Position numbers and translations under genes: made by a program
In this document: positions 1-6,697 of the stretch, one piece after another
Numbering within the stretch: position 1 is the stretch's first letter
Layout: every line of letters begins with the position of its first letter
The notes under the pieces: model-generated
The model's input: only the letters and a program-made list of their open reading frames with translations
Told to the model about the DNA's origin: nothing
The model's database searches: none
DNA from: CAURMH01 sp963525745
GTDB taxonomy: Bacteria > Pseudomonadota > Gammaproteobacteria > Enterobacterales > Pasteurellaceae
Direction of reading: 5' to 3'
Assembly (NCBI GenBank): GCA_963525745.1
Contig: CAURMH010000024.1
Span: 1-22,463, forward strand
Length of the DNA: 22,463 nt

Positions 1-145
1 GGTTTTAACTGAGAAAATACGGCATAGAATAGCGTAAAATGGGGAAAAATAACAGAGGCTAGTCGCCTGATTTAATAAGTCATATCTCAATCTAGATTCA
101 TTATTTGCTCCCCTTCCCGTTTTCTTCTGAGGCATAGCATCATGC

Positions 146-161
146 AGTGATCTTTATCACA
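146..161. promoter_or_regulatory. CRP-like binding site
   Basis: The sequence AGTGA-TCTTTA-TCACA matches the CRP consensus TGTGA-N6-TCACA at nine of ten specified bases. It lies about 107 bp upstream of the ATG at 268 of the broken autotransporter gene. A possible -10 element (TATCAT, 195-200) follows. Its distance to the site does not fit either standard class of CRP promoter exactly, so function is inferred only from the match. Confidence 0.4.
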
Positions 162-267
162 AAAATGAGCAATTTTCCTTTAGACTTTGGTTTTTATCAT
201 AGATTCGTACCAACGGATCTATTTAGAATGCCTCCCATCTTATTTTCTTCATTGCAAGGAACAAAAC

Positions 268-559
268 ATGAAAACTTATCTGAAAAAAACAATATTAGCC
301 CTACTCGTTAGTTTTTATACGGCCGGTGCTTCTTCCTATACCGAAACAGGACGTTCCGACAGAACACAAAGCTGGGAAAGCGCAGAATATTTAAAAGATT
401 GGGGCTTAAGCTCCATGAATACGTCTATCGCCCGCAATGGGATTTAACAGCGCTGGCGTAAATATCGACGTGATGGACTCCAGCGTGCTATTGCCACGCC
501 CTGAATTTCAAGATGGGAGAATTCACACAGTAAAAACGACAGGAATCTATGGAAATTAG
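268..559 (+). pseudogene. N-terminal remnant of an S8 (subtilisin-like) serine-protease autotransporter, frameshifted
   Basis: The ATG at 268 follows a good Shine-Dalgarno (AAGGAA) and begins a signal peptide of about 23 residues (MKTYLKKTILALLVSFYTAG). The next segment, SWESAEYLKDWGLSSMNTSIA, resembles the start of the passenger domain in subtilase autotransporters such as the Mannheimia Ssa1 antigen. The frame stops at 447. Homology resumes in the +1-shifted frame at 437-559 with MGFNSAGVNIDVMDSSVL and PEFQDGRIH. This is the stretch that carries the catalytic Asp in S8 proteases, where DSG is usual and DSS is seen here. Nothing resembling the rest of the protease or the beta-barrel follows. 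The gene is therefore both frameshifted and truncated, and only about 95 codons survive. Family assignment is from remembered motifs; the frame break is seen directly. Confidence 0.72.
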
Positions 560-606
560 CTCTGAATTTAATGTTGAGACAATGACTATGTTATTAAGCG
601 GGCAAA

Positions 607-615
607 AAGTGCGGT
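607..615 (+). repeat. DNA uptake signal (USS), intergenic
   Basis: AAGTGCGGT with the extended flank CAAAA. It lies between the truncated protease remnant and the 3' end of yggU, close to where the remnant loses all recognisable homology. Confidence 0.9.
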
Positions 616-632
616 CAAAATCTTACATAAAT

Positions 633-929
633 TTACTGACGGACTAAAATTTCCTCAATACGCTCAGGCATTGCTTTCGGATGCGGAATCCAAACTTGTT
701 TATGGCGACTCAGTTCACCTTTTTCGAGCACAATACTGCTTTTAGGTACTTTAAAAGCTTTGCTGAGAAATTTGAGTAAGTGTGCATTTGCTTTCCCGTC
801 AATTGGCGGCGCGGTAATGCTAATTTTCAGTTCTCCGTCGTATAACCCGACCAGTTCGTCTTTCGACGCCTTCGGTTGTAAAAAGAGGCGAAGACGTATT
901 CCGTTTGAGGTTTGTTCAACTGCAGACAT
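633..929 (-). CDS. yggU: YggU family protein (DUF167)
   Basis: This is a small cytoplasmic protein of 98 residues whose biochemical role is not known. It matches the DUF167/YggU family (about 96 residues in E. coli) through the conserved stretch LQPKASKDELVG, the SITAPPIDGKANAHLLKFL block and SSIVLEKGELSRHKQVW. I chose the ATG at 929 (MSAVEQTSNGIRL) because the frame extends further only to a GTG that lies inside the uptake signal at 974-982 and adds a hydrophobic segment foreign to the family. No strong Shine-Dalgarno precedes 929, so the start is less sure than the family. It follows yggT by about 50 bp on the same strand, the common proteobacterial yggT-yggU pairing. Confidence 0.88.
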   Translation of the reverse strand: MSAVEQTSNGIRLRLFLQPKASKDELVGLYDGELKISITAPPIDGKANAHLLKFLSKAFKVPKSSIVLEKGELSRHKQVWIPHPKAMPERIEEILVRQ

Positions 930-973
930 AATTAAAAAAATAAACGGCCGAATCAAAAACACAAAGAAAATCA

Positions 974-982
974 ACCGCACTT
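974..982 (-). repeat. DNA uptake signal between yggT and yggU
   Basis: Its first base is the last base of the yggT stop codon (TAA at 984-982, read on the minus strand), so signal and stop codon overlap. Confidence 0.9.
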
Positions 983-1527
983 TATCCCGCCATCATCCAC
1001 AAGTCTTGAAAAAAATCATAAAGCAGGTTATTCAAGAAAAGCAAAATAAAGGCAATGACCATCGGTGAGAAATCAATCATACCAATCGTCGGTAAAATGC
1101 GTCGAATCGGTTTTAAAAGCGGTTCGGTAAGTTGATAAAGCGCGTAATATATCGCACTTCCTCCTTGATTAAACCAACTCAAAATGGCACTCGCAACCAA
1201 TACATAAAAAATGGCAACGCCGATATTCTTCACAAAGCCAAGCAGCCCTATTAAAAGAAATAACGAAAAATTAAAACCGACAAGGAGAACCGACTTTAGA
1301 GCGCAAAGTAAAAAAATCAATACTAATGACGCCGTTTCAATATTTTTAACCGTCGGAAAGACCTTGCGTAAAAGAATCACAACGGTCTGAGTAGCTTTGG
1401 CGACAAATTGAGATAACGGACTATAAAAATCCACTCGGCAAAGCTGTAACCATACGCGTAAAATTAAAACCAAACAGTACAAATTTATAATTGAACCTAA
1501 GAATAATGCGGTTTGGGTAATTTCCAT
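982..1527 (-). CDS. yggT: YggT family integral membrane protein
   Basis: This 181-residue inner-membrane protein has two tandem YGGT domains, each with hydrophobic helices. The halves show the paired family signatures: LRVWLQLCRVDFYSPLSQFVAKAT with PTVKNIETASLV in the N half, and AILSWFNQGGSAIYYALYQL with PLLKPIRRILPTIGMIDFSP in the C half. Its role is unsettled; homologs have been linked to osmotic-shock tolerance and to membrane complex assembly. A start at 1536 is possible. I prefer the ATG at 1527 because it overlaps the corA stop as TAATG and has AAGGA nine bases upstream, which indicates translational coupling to corA. E. coli yggT and yggU are also adjacent. Confidence 0.88.
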   Translation of the reverse strand: MEITQTALFLGSIINLYCLVLILRVWLQLCRVDFYSPLSQFVAKATQTVVILLRKVFPTVKNIETASLVLIFLLCALKSVLLVGFNFSLFLLIGLLGFVKNIGVAIFYVLVASAILSWFNQGGSAIYYALYQLTEPLLKPIRRILPTIGMIDFSPMVIAFILLFLNNLLYDFFQDLWMMAG

Positions 1528-2474
1528 TACAACCATCCTTTACGTCTAAAATAAATATACGGGGTCAGTGCAGCCCCGATCATCAAAACAATGGCCATTG
1601 GATAACCATATTTAAAGTGCAGTTCCGGCATAAAATCGAAATTCATTCCGTAAGTCGAAGCAACAAGCGTCGCCGGCAGGAACATGACGGAAACGACGGA
1701 GAAAAATTTCATAATTTTATTCTGCTCAATATTAATGTAGCCCATGGCTGCCTGCATAAGAAAGTTGACCTTTTGAAACAGCGCTTCGTTATGTGGCTGT
1801 AAAGATTCAATATCCCGCAGGATTTCGCGCGCCTGTTCCAGTTGGTTTGTCGGCAAGCGGGTTTTGCGCACTAAGAATCCGAGCGCCCGCTGAGTATCCA
1901 TCAAACATAACCGCACTTTGGAACTGGTATCTTCTTGTTCCGTCAAGGTGCTTAAGGCTTCATCAAAGGCTTCGTCTTGCGTTCCGTTTAAAATCACTCG
2001 ACTTAATTCTTCCAAATCGGCATAAACGTTTTCGATCACATCCGCCAATTGCTCAATCTTGGTTTCAAATAAATCCAACAAAACCTCGTAAGCATTGCAT
2101 TCCAGCAAACGTTGACTACGGGAACGCATACGATATAGGCGAAACGCCGGCAATTCCCGATCGCGCAGGGTAAACAATCGGCCATCTCGAATAGTAAACG
2201 CCACACTGGCAAGATCGGCAAAATCGTCTTCATCTTCGCAATAAAAAAAGGAGTGCAGATGTAAACCGTCTTCATCTTCGAAAAAACGTGCAGAGGCTTC
2301 AATATCTTCTAACTCCAAAAAAGAGGCGAGGCTTTGTCCCAAACCGCTTTTTAACATTTCACGTTCTTCTGAGGTCGGCTCAAGCAAATCAAGCCAAATC
2401 GCATTATCCAACTCGGCCTGCTCCTCATCGATACGGACTAAGCGCTGGTCTTCAATGGTAAAAGCATTAATCAT
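1527..2474 (-). CDS. corA: CorA magnesium/cobalt/nickel transporter
   Basis: CorA is the homopentameric inner-membrane channel for Mg2+ uptake, which also passes Co2+ and Ni2+. The protein has 315 residues, essentially the E. coli length. A long acidic and helical cytoplasmic N-terminal region (1-250) precedes two C-terminal membrane helices. The diagnostic GMN selectivity motif is at residues 276-278 in the loop after the first helix (STYGMNFDFMPEL), and the protein ends with a basic tail (FRRKGWL). The start has an excellent Shine-Dalgarno, AAGGAG eight bases before the ATG. It is the first gene of corA-yggT-yggU. It contains one in-frame uptake signal at 1910-1918 encoding KVR. Confidence 0.97.
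   Translation of the reverse strand: MINAFTIEDQRLVRIDEEQAELDNAIWLDLLEPTSEEREMLKSGLGQSLASFLELEDIEASARFFEDEDGLHLHSFFYCEDEDDFADLASVAFTIRDGRLFTLRDRELPAFRLYRMRSRSQRLLECNAYEVLLDLFETKIEQLADVIENVYADLEELSRVILNGTQDEAFDEALSTLTEQEDTSSKVRLCLMDTQRALGFLVRKTRLPTNQLEQAREILRDIESLQPHNEALFQKVNFLMQAAMGYINIEQNKIMKFFSVVSVMFLPATLVASTYGMNFDFMPELHFKYGYPMAIVLMIGAALTPYIYFRRKGWL
1910..1918 (-). repeat. DNA uptake signal inside corA
   Basis: Read in the coding direction it gives AAA GTG CGG T, that is Lys-Val-Arg within the corA frame. Confidence 0.9.
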
Positions 2475-2800
2475 GTTTCATACTCCTTGTGGGATTATGA
2501 ACAGCTTACTGTGAACAAAGGGTGTCAAACGAACAGAACTGATTAAATTTGCTAATTAAAGTGCGGTCAATTTTAACAATATTTCGTTTGATAAAAGATG
2601 CCGAAAGGAAAGGTAAACGATTTACCGGCGAACCTCCGCCGATAAAAATGGCAGAAGTTATAGTGACATTCGGTATCGACTATGACTGTCCAAAGTGTGT
2701 GTCCTTCTTGTTACTAAATCGGCGCGCATATTACGCCGCTGATGATTATTCGTCAAGCGGTATTCGTTATCCGTTGGCAAACAGGGCGCCTAAAATAAAA
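2475..2800. other. Intergenic stretch between corA and rpsT, no supported gene
   Basis: This stretch holds the corA leader and an uptake signal (2559-2567). A plus-strand open frame of 87 codons (2549-2812) has no recognisable domain, no clear Shine-Dalgarno, and runs into the rpsT terminator hairpin, so I do not call it a gene. The inner part could be decayed coding sequence, but I cannot identify a parent. Confidence 0.5.
2559..2567 (+). repeat. DNA uptake signal upstream of corA
   Basis: AAGTGCGGT followed by CAATTTTAA. It lies about 85 bp upstream of the corA start, in the probable promoter region. Confidence 0.9.
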
Positions 2801-2834
2801 AACCACACTTAATAGTGTAAAGTGCGGTTTTATT
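2801..2834 (-). terminator. rpsT terminator built from a USS and a degenerate partner
   Basis: On the minus strand ACCGCACTT (2828-2820) pairs with AAGTGTGGT (2810-2802) through one G-U wobble, and a T-rich tract follows (TTTTTATTTTA). The plus-strand transcript would have an A-C mismatch, so the hairpin is oriented for rpsT, which ends 22 bp before it. Confidence 0.8.
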
Positions 2835-2855
2835 TTTATCAATTTTTATTAAGCA

Positions 2856-3119
2856 TTACGCTAATTTTTTAATTTGTGCAGCTAATTTAGATTTATGGTT
2901 GGCTGCTTTATTCGCGTGGATTAAACCTTTAGATGCCATTCTGTCCACAACTTTTTGCATTTCTACGAAAGCGGCTTCTGCGGCAGCTTTCTCGCCTGCG
3001 GCAACTTGTGCATAAACTTTTTTGATGTAAGTACGCATCATAGAGCGTTGGCTTGCGTTGTGTTGACGGCGTTTTTCAGATTGAACCGCACGTTTTTTTG
3101 CTGACTTGATATTAGCCAA
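2856..3119 (-). CDS. rpsT: 30S ribosomal protein S20
   Basis: S20 is an early-binding protein of the small ribosomal subunit that contacts 16S rRNA. The 87-residue product MANIKSAKKRAVQSEKRRQH... has the E. coli length and the typical Lys/Ala-rich helical composition. The start is TTG at 3119. AGGAG lies seven bases upstream of it, whereas the other in-frame TTG at 3125 would sit one base after AGGAG. E. coli rpsT also starts with UUG, and this weak start is part of its known translational autoregulation by S20. It is monocistronic, with its own promoter (3164-3200) and terminator (2801-2834), and divergent from murJ. Confidence 0.97.
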   Translation of the reverse strand: MANIKSAKKRAVQSEKRRQHNASQRSMMRTYIKKVYAQVAAGEKAAAEAAFVEMQKVVDRMASKGLIHANKAANHKSKLAAQIKKLA

Positions 3120-3163
3120 GGTCAAACTCCTAAAAATTTCTGTTAGTTAATAGTGACAAAATA

Positions 3164-3200
3164 GGGGCGTAAATATGCCGATTTCTTATACTTTTGTCAA
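3164..3200 (-). promoter_or_regulatory. rpsT promoter with GC-rich discriminator
   Basis: On the minus strand there is a perfect -35 TTGACA (3200-3195), a 17-base spacer, and a -10 CATATT (3177-3172) followed by ACGCCCC. A GC-rich discriminator of this kind is characteristic of ribosomal genes under stringent (ppGpp/DksA) control. It is positioned about 45-50 bp upstream of the S20 start. Confidence 0.75.
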
Positions 3201-3387
3201 CGGGAATTTTGTGTTGATTTCGGTGAGACACAACCGAAAAGTTGGCACCGTTATATTTAACGAGCGCTTTTAAACGTGCTCACCAAACGATGTGCACGAG
3301 ATTTTAACAGTTTTTTCCCTTAGAATATAGCGTAAAAATGAAATTTCTATACAATTAGGCAAATTTTATCTTTCAGAGTGATGAGTT

Positions 3388-4953
3388 TTGAGTAAAAGAT
3401 TATTAAAGTCCGGCATTATCGTCAGCGGAATGACCCTTGTTTCCCGTGTATTGGGCTTAGTTCGCGATGTGGTGATTGCCAATTTAATCGGTGCGGGTGC
3501 TGCGGCGGATGTGTTTTTGTTCGCTAATCGTATTCCTAATTTTCTCCGTCGATTATTCGCAGAAGGGGCGTTTTCACAGGCATTTGTCCCTGTATTGGCG
3601 GAATATCAAAAATCCGGTGATTTATCCAAAACCCGTGAATTTATCGGCAAGGTGTCGGGCACCTTAGGCGGTTTGGTCACGATCGTGACGTTATTGGCGA
3701 TGATCGGATCGCCCGTGGTTGCGGCCATTTTCGGCACAGGTTGGTTTGTGGATTGGTTGAATGGCGGGCCAAATGCGGAAAAATTCACGCAAGCCTCGTT
3801 GTTGCTCAAAATCACCTTTCCTTATTTATGGTTCGTGACCTTTGTTGCGCTGTCTGGTGCGATTCTCAACACCCTCGGTAAATTCGGCGTGATGTCGTTT
3901 TCGCCGGTGTTGCTGAATATCGCCATGATCGCCACAGCACTTTGGCTTGCCCCACACCTGGAAAACCCCGATTTAGGTTTAGCCATCGGGATTTTCCTCG
4001 GTGGCTTGCTGCAATTTTTGTTCCAATTGCCTTTCTTATATAAAGCCAAACTATTGGTGAAGCCGAAATGGGCGTGGCATGACGAAGGCGTGAAGAAAAT
4101 TCGCACCCTGATGATTCCCGCTTTATTTGGCGTTTCCGTCAGTCAAATCAATTTATTGCTCGATACTTTTATCGCCAGTTTTTTAATGACCGGCTCCATC
4201 AGCTGGCTTTATTATTCAGACCGATTGTTAGAATTTCCGCTCGGCTTGTTCGGCATCGCCATTTCCACGGTGATTTTGCCGACCCTCGCCCGTCACCATG
4301 TGAACCTCGATGACAACGCCAAAAGTGCGGTCTATTTTCGCAACACAATGGACTGGGGTGTGCGCATGATTTTGTTGCTCGGTGTGCCGGCAATGATGGG
4401 TATCGCCGTGTTGGCACAACCTATGTTGCTCGTGCTATTTATGCGCGGCAGCTTCACCTTCAGCGATGTGCAGGCGGCGTCTTACTCCCTGTGGGGCTTT
4501 AACGCGGGGCTATTGAGCTTCATGTTAATCAAGATCCTGGCGAACGGTTACTACGCCCGACAAGATACCAAAACGCCTGTGAAAATCGGCATTATCGCTA
4601 TGGTGAGCAACATGGCGTTCAACCTGCTCGCCATCCCGTTCAGCTATGTCGGCTTGGCGATTGCTTCCGCTATATCGGCGACGCTCAATGCTTTCCTGCT
4701 TTATCACGGCTTGGCGAAGGCGGACGTGTATCATTTCAGCCGCCAAAGTGCGGTGTTTTTTCTGAAAGTTTTTTGTGCCGCGACAGCGATGGGCGGAACG
4801 CTTTGGTACTTTTCGCCGACATTAAATCAATGGGCGGCAATGACCTTTTTCACTCGGGTTCATTGGTTAATGTGGCTTATTGCCTTAGCACTGGTTATTT
4901 ACAGCGGCATACTGCTTCTTTTAGGAATAAACAAAAAGGCATTTTCCGCTTAA
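3388..4953 (+). CDS. murJ: Lipid II flippase MurJ (MviN family)
   Basis: MurJ moves lipid-linked peptidoglycan precursor (lipid II) from the inner to the outer face of the cytoplasmic membrane. The 521-residue protein has the MOP-superfamily pattern of about 14 membrane helices and the highly conserved N terminus SRVLGLVRDVVIANLIGAGAAADVF, then PNFLRRLFAEGAFSQAFVPVLAEY. Arg20, Arg26 and the Arg54/55 pair correspond to residues essential in the E. coli cavity. The start is TTG at 3388 (MSKRLLKSG), with GAG nine bases upstream. No in-frame ATG fits the family N terminus. A five-codon ORF (ATG 3381 to TAA 3395) overlaps this start in another frame. The gene carries two in-frame uptake signals (4323, 4746), both encoding Ser-Ala-Val. 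It is followed by the tol genes after 128 bp, with no obvious terminator between. Confidence 0.96.
   Translation: MSKRLLKSGIIVSGMTLVSRVLGLVRDVVIANLIGAGAAADVFLFANRIPNFLRRLFAEGAFSQAFVPVLAEYQKSGDLSKTREFIGKVSGTLGGLVTIVTLLAMIGSPVVAAIFGTGWFVDWLNGGPNAEKFTQASLLLKITFPYLWFVTFVALSGAILNTLGKFGVMSFSPVLLNIAMIATALWLAPHLENPDLGLAIGIFLGGLLQFLFQLPFLYKAKLLVKPKWAWHDEGVKKIRTLMIPALFGVSVSQINLLLDTFIASFLMTGSISWLYYSDRLLEFPLGLFGIAISTVILPTLARHHVNLDDNAKSAVYFRNTMDWGVRMILLLGVPAMMGIAVLAQPMLLVLFMRGSFTFSDVQAASYSLWGFNAGLLSFMLIKILANGYYARQDTKTPVKIGIIAMVSNMAFNLLAIPFSYVGLAIASAISATLNAFLLYHGLAKADVYHFSRQSAVFFLKVFCAATAMGGTLWYFSPTLNQWAAMTFFTRVHWLMWLIALALVIYSGILLLLGINKKAFSA
4323..4331 (+). repeat. DNA uptake signal inside murJ (first)
   Basis: In frame it encodes part of Lys-Ser-Ala-Val-Tyr-Phe, in a loop before a membrane helix. 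Confidence 0.9.
4746..4754 (+). repeat. DNA uptake signal inside murJ (second)
   Basis: In frame it encodes Gln-Ser-Ala-Val at the entry of one of the last membrane helices. Confidence 0.9.
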
Positions 4954-5081
4954 TAACCTACTTAATTTGACACGTTAATCCTCCAATAAATCTTGTATCG
5001 TTCGGCTCAAAATTTCTTGCTTATGCTTCTGACTCGCTCTAAAATGCGCTCCTTGTCACGACCTATCTTGAGCCTTATTTA

Positions 5082-5489
5082 ATGGAAAATTTATTCCTCT
5101 TCCCCGTTCGGGTTTATTATGAAGATACCGATGCCGGCGGTGTGGTTTACCATGCGCGCTATCTCCATTTTTTCGAACGAGCACGAACAGAATATCTACG
5201 CACGATTCACTTTTCTCAGCAAACATTATTGGAACAAAAACGCATAGCGTTTGTCGTAAGGTCAATGGCTATTGAATATAACATACCGGCAAAATTAGAC
5301 GATTATCTGACGGTAGAAACTAAAATCGGCGCCCTTAAAGGCGCTACCTTAATTTTTAATCAACGCTTGATACGCGATGAACTGATTTTGTCGGAAGCGA
5401 CCGTCAAAGTCGCTTGTGTCGATCTTGAAAAAATGAAACCCGTCGCCATTCCAGATGAAATTAAAGCGGCGTTTTCAACTGTTATTTAA
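5082..5489 (+). CDS. ybgC: Tol-Pal system-associated acyl-CoA thioesterase YbgC
   Basis: YbgC is a hotdog-fold thioesterase of 135 residues that hydrolyses acyl-CoA substrates; the Haemophilus enzyme acts on short-chain acyl-CoAs. The 4-hydroxybenzoyl-CoA thioesterase signature is clear: YYEDTDAGGVVYHARYLHFFERARTE near the N terminus. Asp17 is the predicted catalytic residue (Asp18 in E. coli numbering) and Tyr23-His24 follow. Its conserved place at the head of the tolQRAB-pal cluster, 17 bp before tolQ, agrees with the family. A TTGACA hexamer at 4967-4972 may be a -35 element for the cluster, but I see no convincing -10 partner. Confidence 0.95.
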   Translation: MENLFLFPVRVYYEDTDAGGVVYHARYLHFFERARTEYLRTIHFSQQTLLEQKRIAFVVRSMAIEYNIPAKLDDYLTVETKIGALKGATLIFNQRLIRDELILSEATVKVACVDLEKMKPVAIPDEIKAAFSTVI

Positions 5490-5506
5490 GTATTTTTGAG
5501 CATGTA

Positions 5507-6199
5507 ATGACGGCAGAATTAAACTTTTTAGACCTATTTTTAAAAGCAAGTATCGTAGTCCAACTGGTAATCGTAATTTTAATTTCCTTTTCGATTATTT
5601 CGTGGACAATTATTATCCAACGCAGTCGCATTTTGACTTCTGCGCTAAAAGATTCAACCAGTTTTGAAGATCGTTTCTGGTCGGGGGAAGATCTCAATAA
5701 ATTATATGAAGGGCTATCAAATCGTCGCGACGGGTTAACCGGCAGCGAACAAATTTTCTTCGTCGGTTTTAAAGAGTTCTCGCGTTTAAAACAAGTCAAC
5801 CCTAATGCGCCCGAAGCAATTATTAAAGGAACGACCCGCGCCATGAATCTGGCGATGAACAGAGAAATAGAAACCTTAGAGAATCGCGTTCCATTTTTAG
5901 CCACAGTCGCTTCGGTAAGCCCTTATATCGGTTTATTTGGAACCGTTTGGGGAATTATGCACGCGTTTATGGCATTAAGCGGAGCAAAACAAGCCACATT
6001 ACAAATGGTTGCTCCGGGGATTGCAGAAGCACTGATTGCTACCGCTATCGGCTTATTTGCCGCAATCCCCGCGGTTATGGCGTACAACCGTTTAAGCCTT
6101 CGGATCAATGCACTGGAGCAAAATTATGGTAACTTTATTGATGAATTCACCACCATTTTGCACCGTCAAGCATTTGGCAAAACAGCGCATACAAATTAA
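5507..6199 (+). CDS. tolQ: TolQ, Tol-Pal motor subunit
   Basis: TolQ is the inner-membrane stator-like subunit (ExbB/MotA relatives) that forms the proton-driven TolQR motor energising TolA. The 230 residues contain three predicted membrane helices, at about 16-37, 130-156 and 169-192. The conserved segment VASVSPYIGLFGTVWGIMHAF covers helix 2, and APGIAEALIATAIGLFAAIPAV covers helix 3. Length matches E. coli TolQ. The ATG at 5507 fits the family N terminus. It is separated from tolR by 75 bp that contain an inverted uptake-signal hairpin, an unusually large gap for tolQ-tolR. Confidence 0.97.
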   Translation: MTAELNFLDLFLKASIVVQLVIVILISFSIISWTIIIQRSRILTSALKDSTSFEDRFWSGEDLNKLYEGLSNRRDGLTGSEQIFFVGFKEFSRLKQVNPNAPEAIIKGTTRAMNLAMNREIETLENRVPFLATVASVSPYIGLFGTVWGIMHAFMALSGAKQATLQMVAPGIAEALIATAIGLFAAIPAVMAYNRLSLRINALEQNYGNFIDEFTTILHRQAFGKTAHTN

Positions 6200-6210
6200 G
6201 ATAAAAAGCC

Positions 6211-6245
6211 AAAAAACTGACCGCACTTGGAGGCAAAGTGCGGTC
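6211..6245 (-). terminator. Inverted USS pair between tolQ and tolR; antisense-oriented terminator-like hairpin
   Basis: GACCGCACTT (6219-6228) and AAGTGCGGTC (6236-6245) form a perfect 10-bp stem around a 7-base loop, each arm carrying a full uptake core. On the plus strand the stem is followed by GATTTAAGAG, with no T-tract. On the minus strand it is followed by AG and then six T (6216-6211). The structure therefore looks like an intrinsic terminator for transcription running against the operon. Confidence 0.7.
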
Positions 6246-6274
6246 GATTTAAGAGAAGTTTTAGAGGAAAACAT

Positions 6275-6694
6275 ATGGTTCGTCGTAAACGGAAGGATAT
6301 TAAATCTGAAATTAATATCGTTCCTTTTTTAGATGTCTTACTGGTACTTGTTTTAATTTTTATGGCAACAGCGCCGATTATTAGCCAGAGTGTGCAGGTC
6401 GAATTACCTGATTCGGTGCAAAGTCAAAGCGTATCCAATGAAGACAAAACCCCAGTGATTTTAGAAGTATCCGGCGTCGGCCAGTATGCCATTTCAATCG
6501 GTGGTGAACGACAAGAAGGACTAACCGAAGAAATGGTGACACAATTATCCAAACAAGAATTTGACAAGGATAATAATACAATGTTTTTGGTAGGCGGGGC
6601 TAAAGAAGTGCCTTATGAAGAAGTCATCAAAGCATTAAATCTGCTTCACTTGGCAGGAATAAAATCAGTCGGATTAATGACCAATCCAATCTAA
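6275..6694 (+). CDS. tolR: TolR, Tol-Pal motor subunit
   Basis: TolR is the single-pass partner of TolQ (ExbD/TolR family), with a short cytoplasmic N terminus, one membrane helix and a periplasmic dimerisation domain that can bind peptidoglycan. The 139-residue product begins MVRRKRKDIKSEINIVPFLD. Asp20 in the helix is the proton-path residue (Asp23 in E. coli). The periplasmic part ends in the typical KALNLLHLAGIKSVGLMTNPI. I placed the start at ATG 6275 because AGAGGA lies directly upstream and the family N terminus fits; a longer frame from 6227 would run through the USS hairpin. Three bases separate it from tolA. Confidence 0.96.
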   Translation: MVRRKRKDIKSEINIVPFLDVLLVLVLIFMATAPIISQSVQVELPDSVQSQSVSNEDKTPVILEVSGVGQYAISIGGERQEGLTEEMVTQLSKQEFDKDNNTMFLVGGAKEVPYEEVIKALNLLHLAGIKSVGLMTNPI

Positions 6695-6697
6695 GCA

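Noticed and set aside
633..980. Longer YggU starting at GTG 980
   Set aside because: The start codon lies inside an uptake signal and adds a hydrophobic extension not seen in the family.
2549..2812. Plus-strand 87-codon open frame between corA and rpsT
   Set aside because: No domain, no ribosome-binding site, passes through an uptake signal and ends inside the rpsT terminator.
3240..3300. Hairpin GAGCGC/GTGCTC between rpsT and murJ as a terminator
   Set aside because: Short stem with one wobble, no T-tract, and no gene upstream that would need it.
6219..6245. Operon-ending terminator between tolQ and tolR
   Set aside because: No T-tract follows the stem in the operon direction, and tolR-tolA-tolB-pal directly continue the cluster.
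6227..6274. Longer TolR N terminus from ATG... at 6227
   Set aside because: The extension is encoded by the uptake-signal hairpin and lacks a Shine-Dalgarno; ATG 6275 has AGAGGA.
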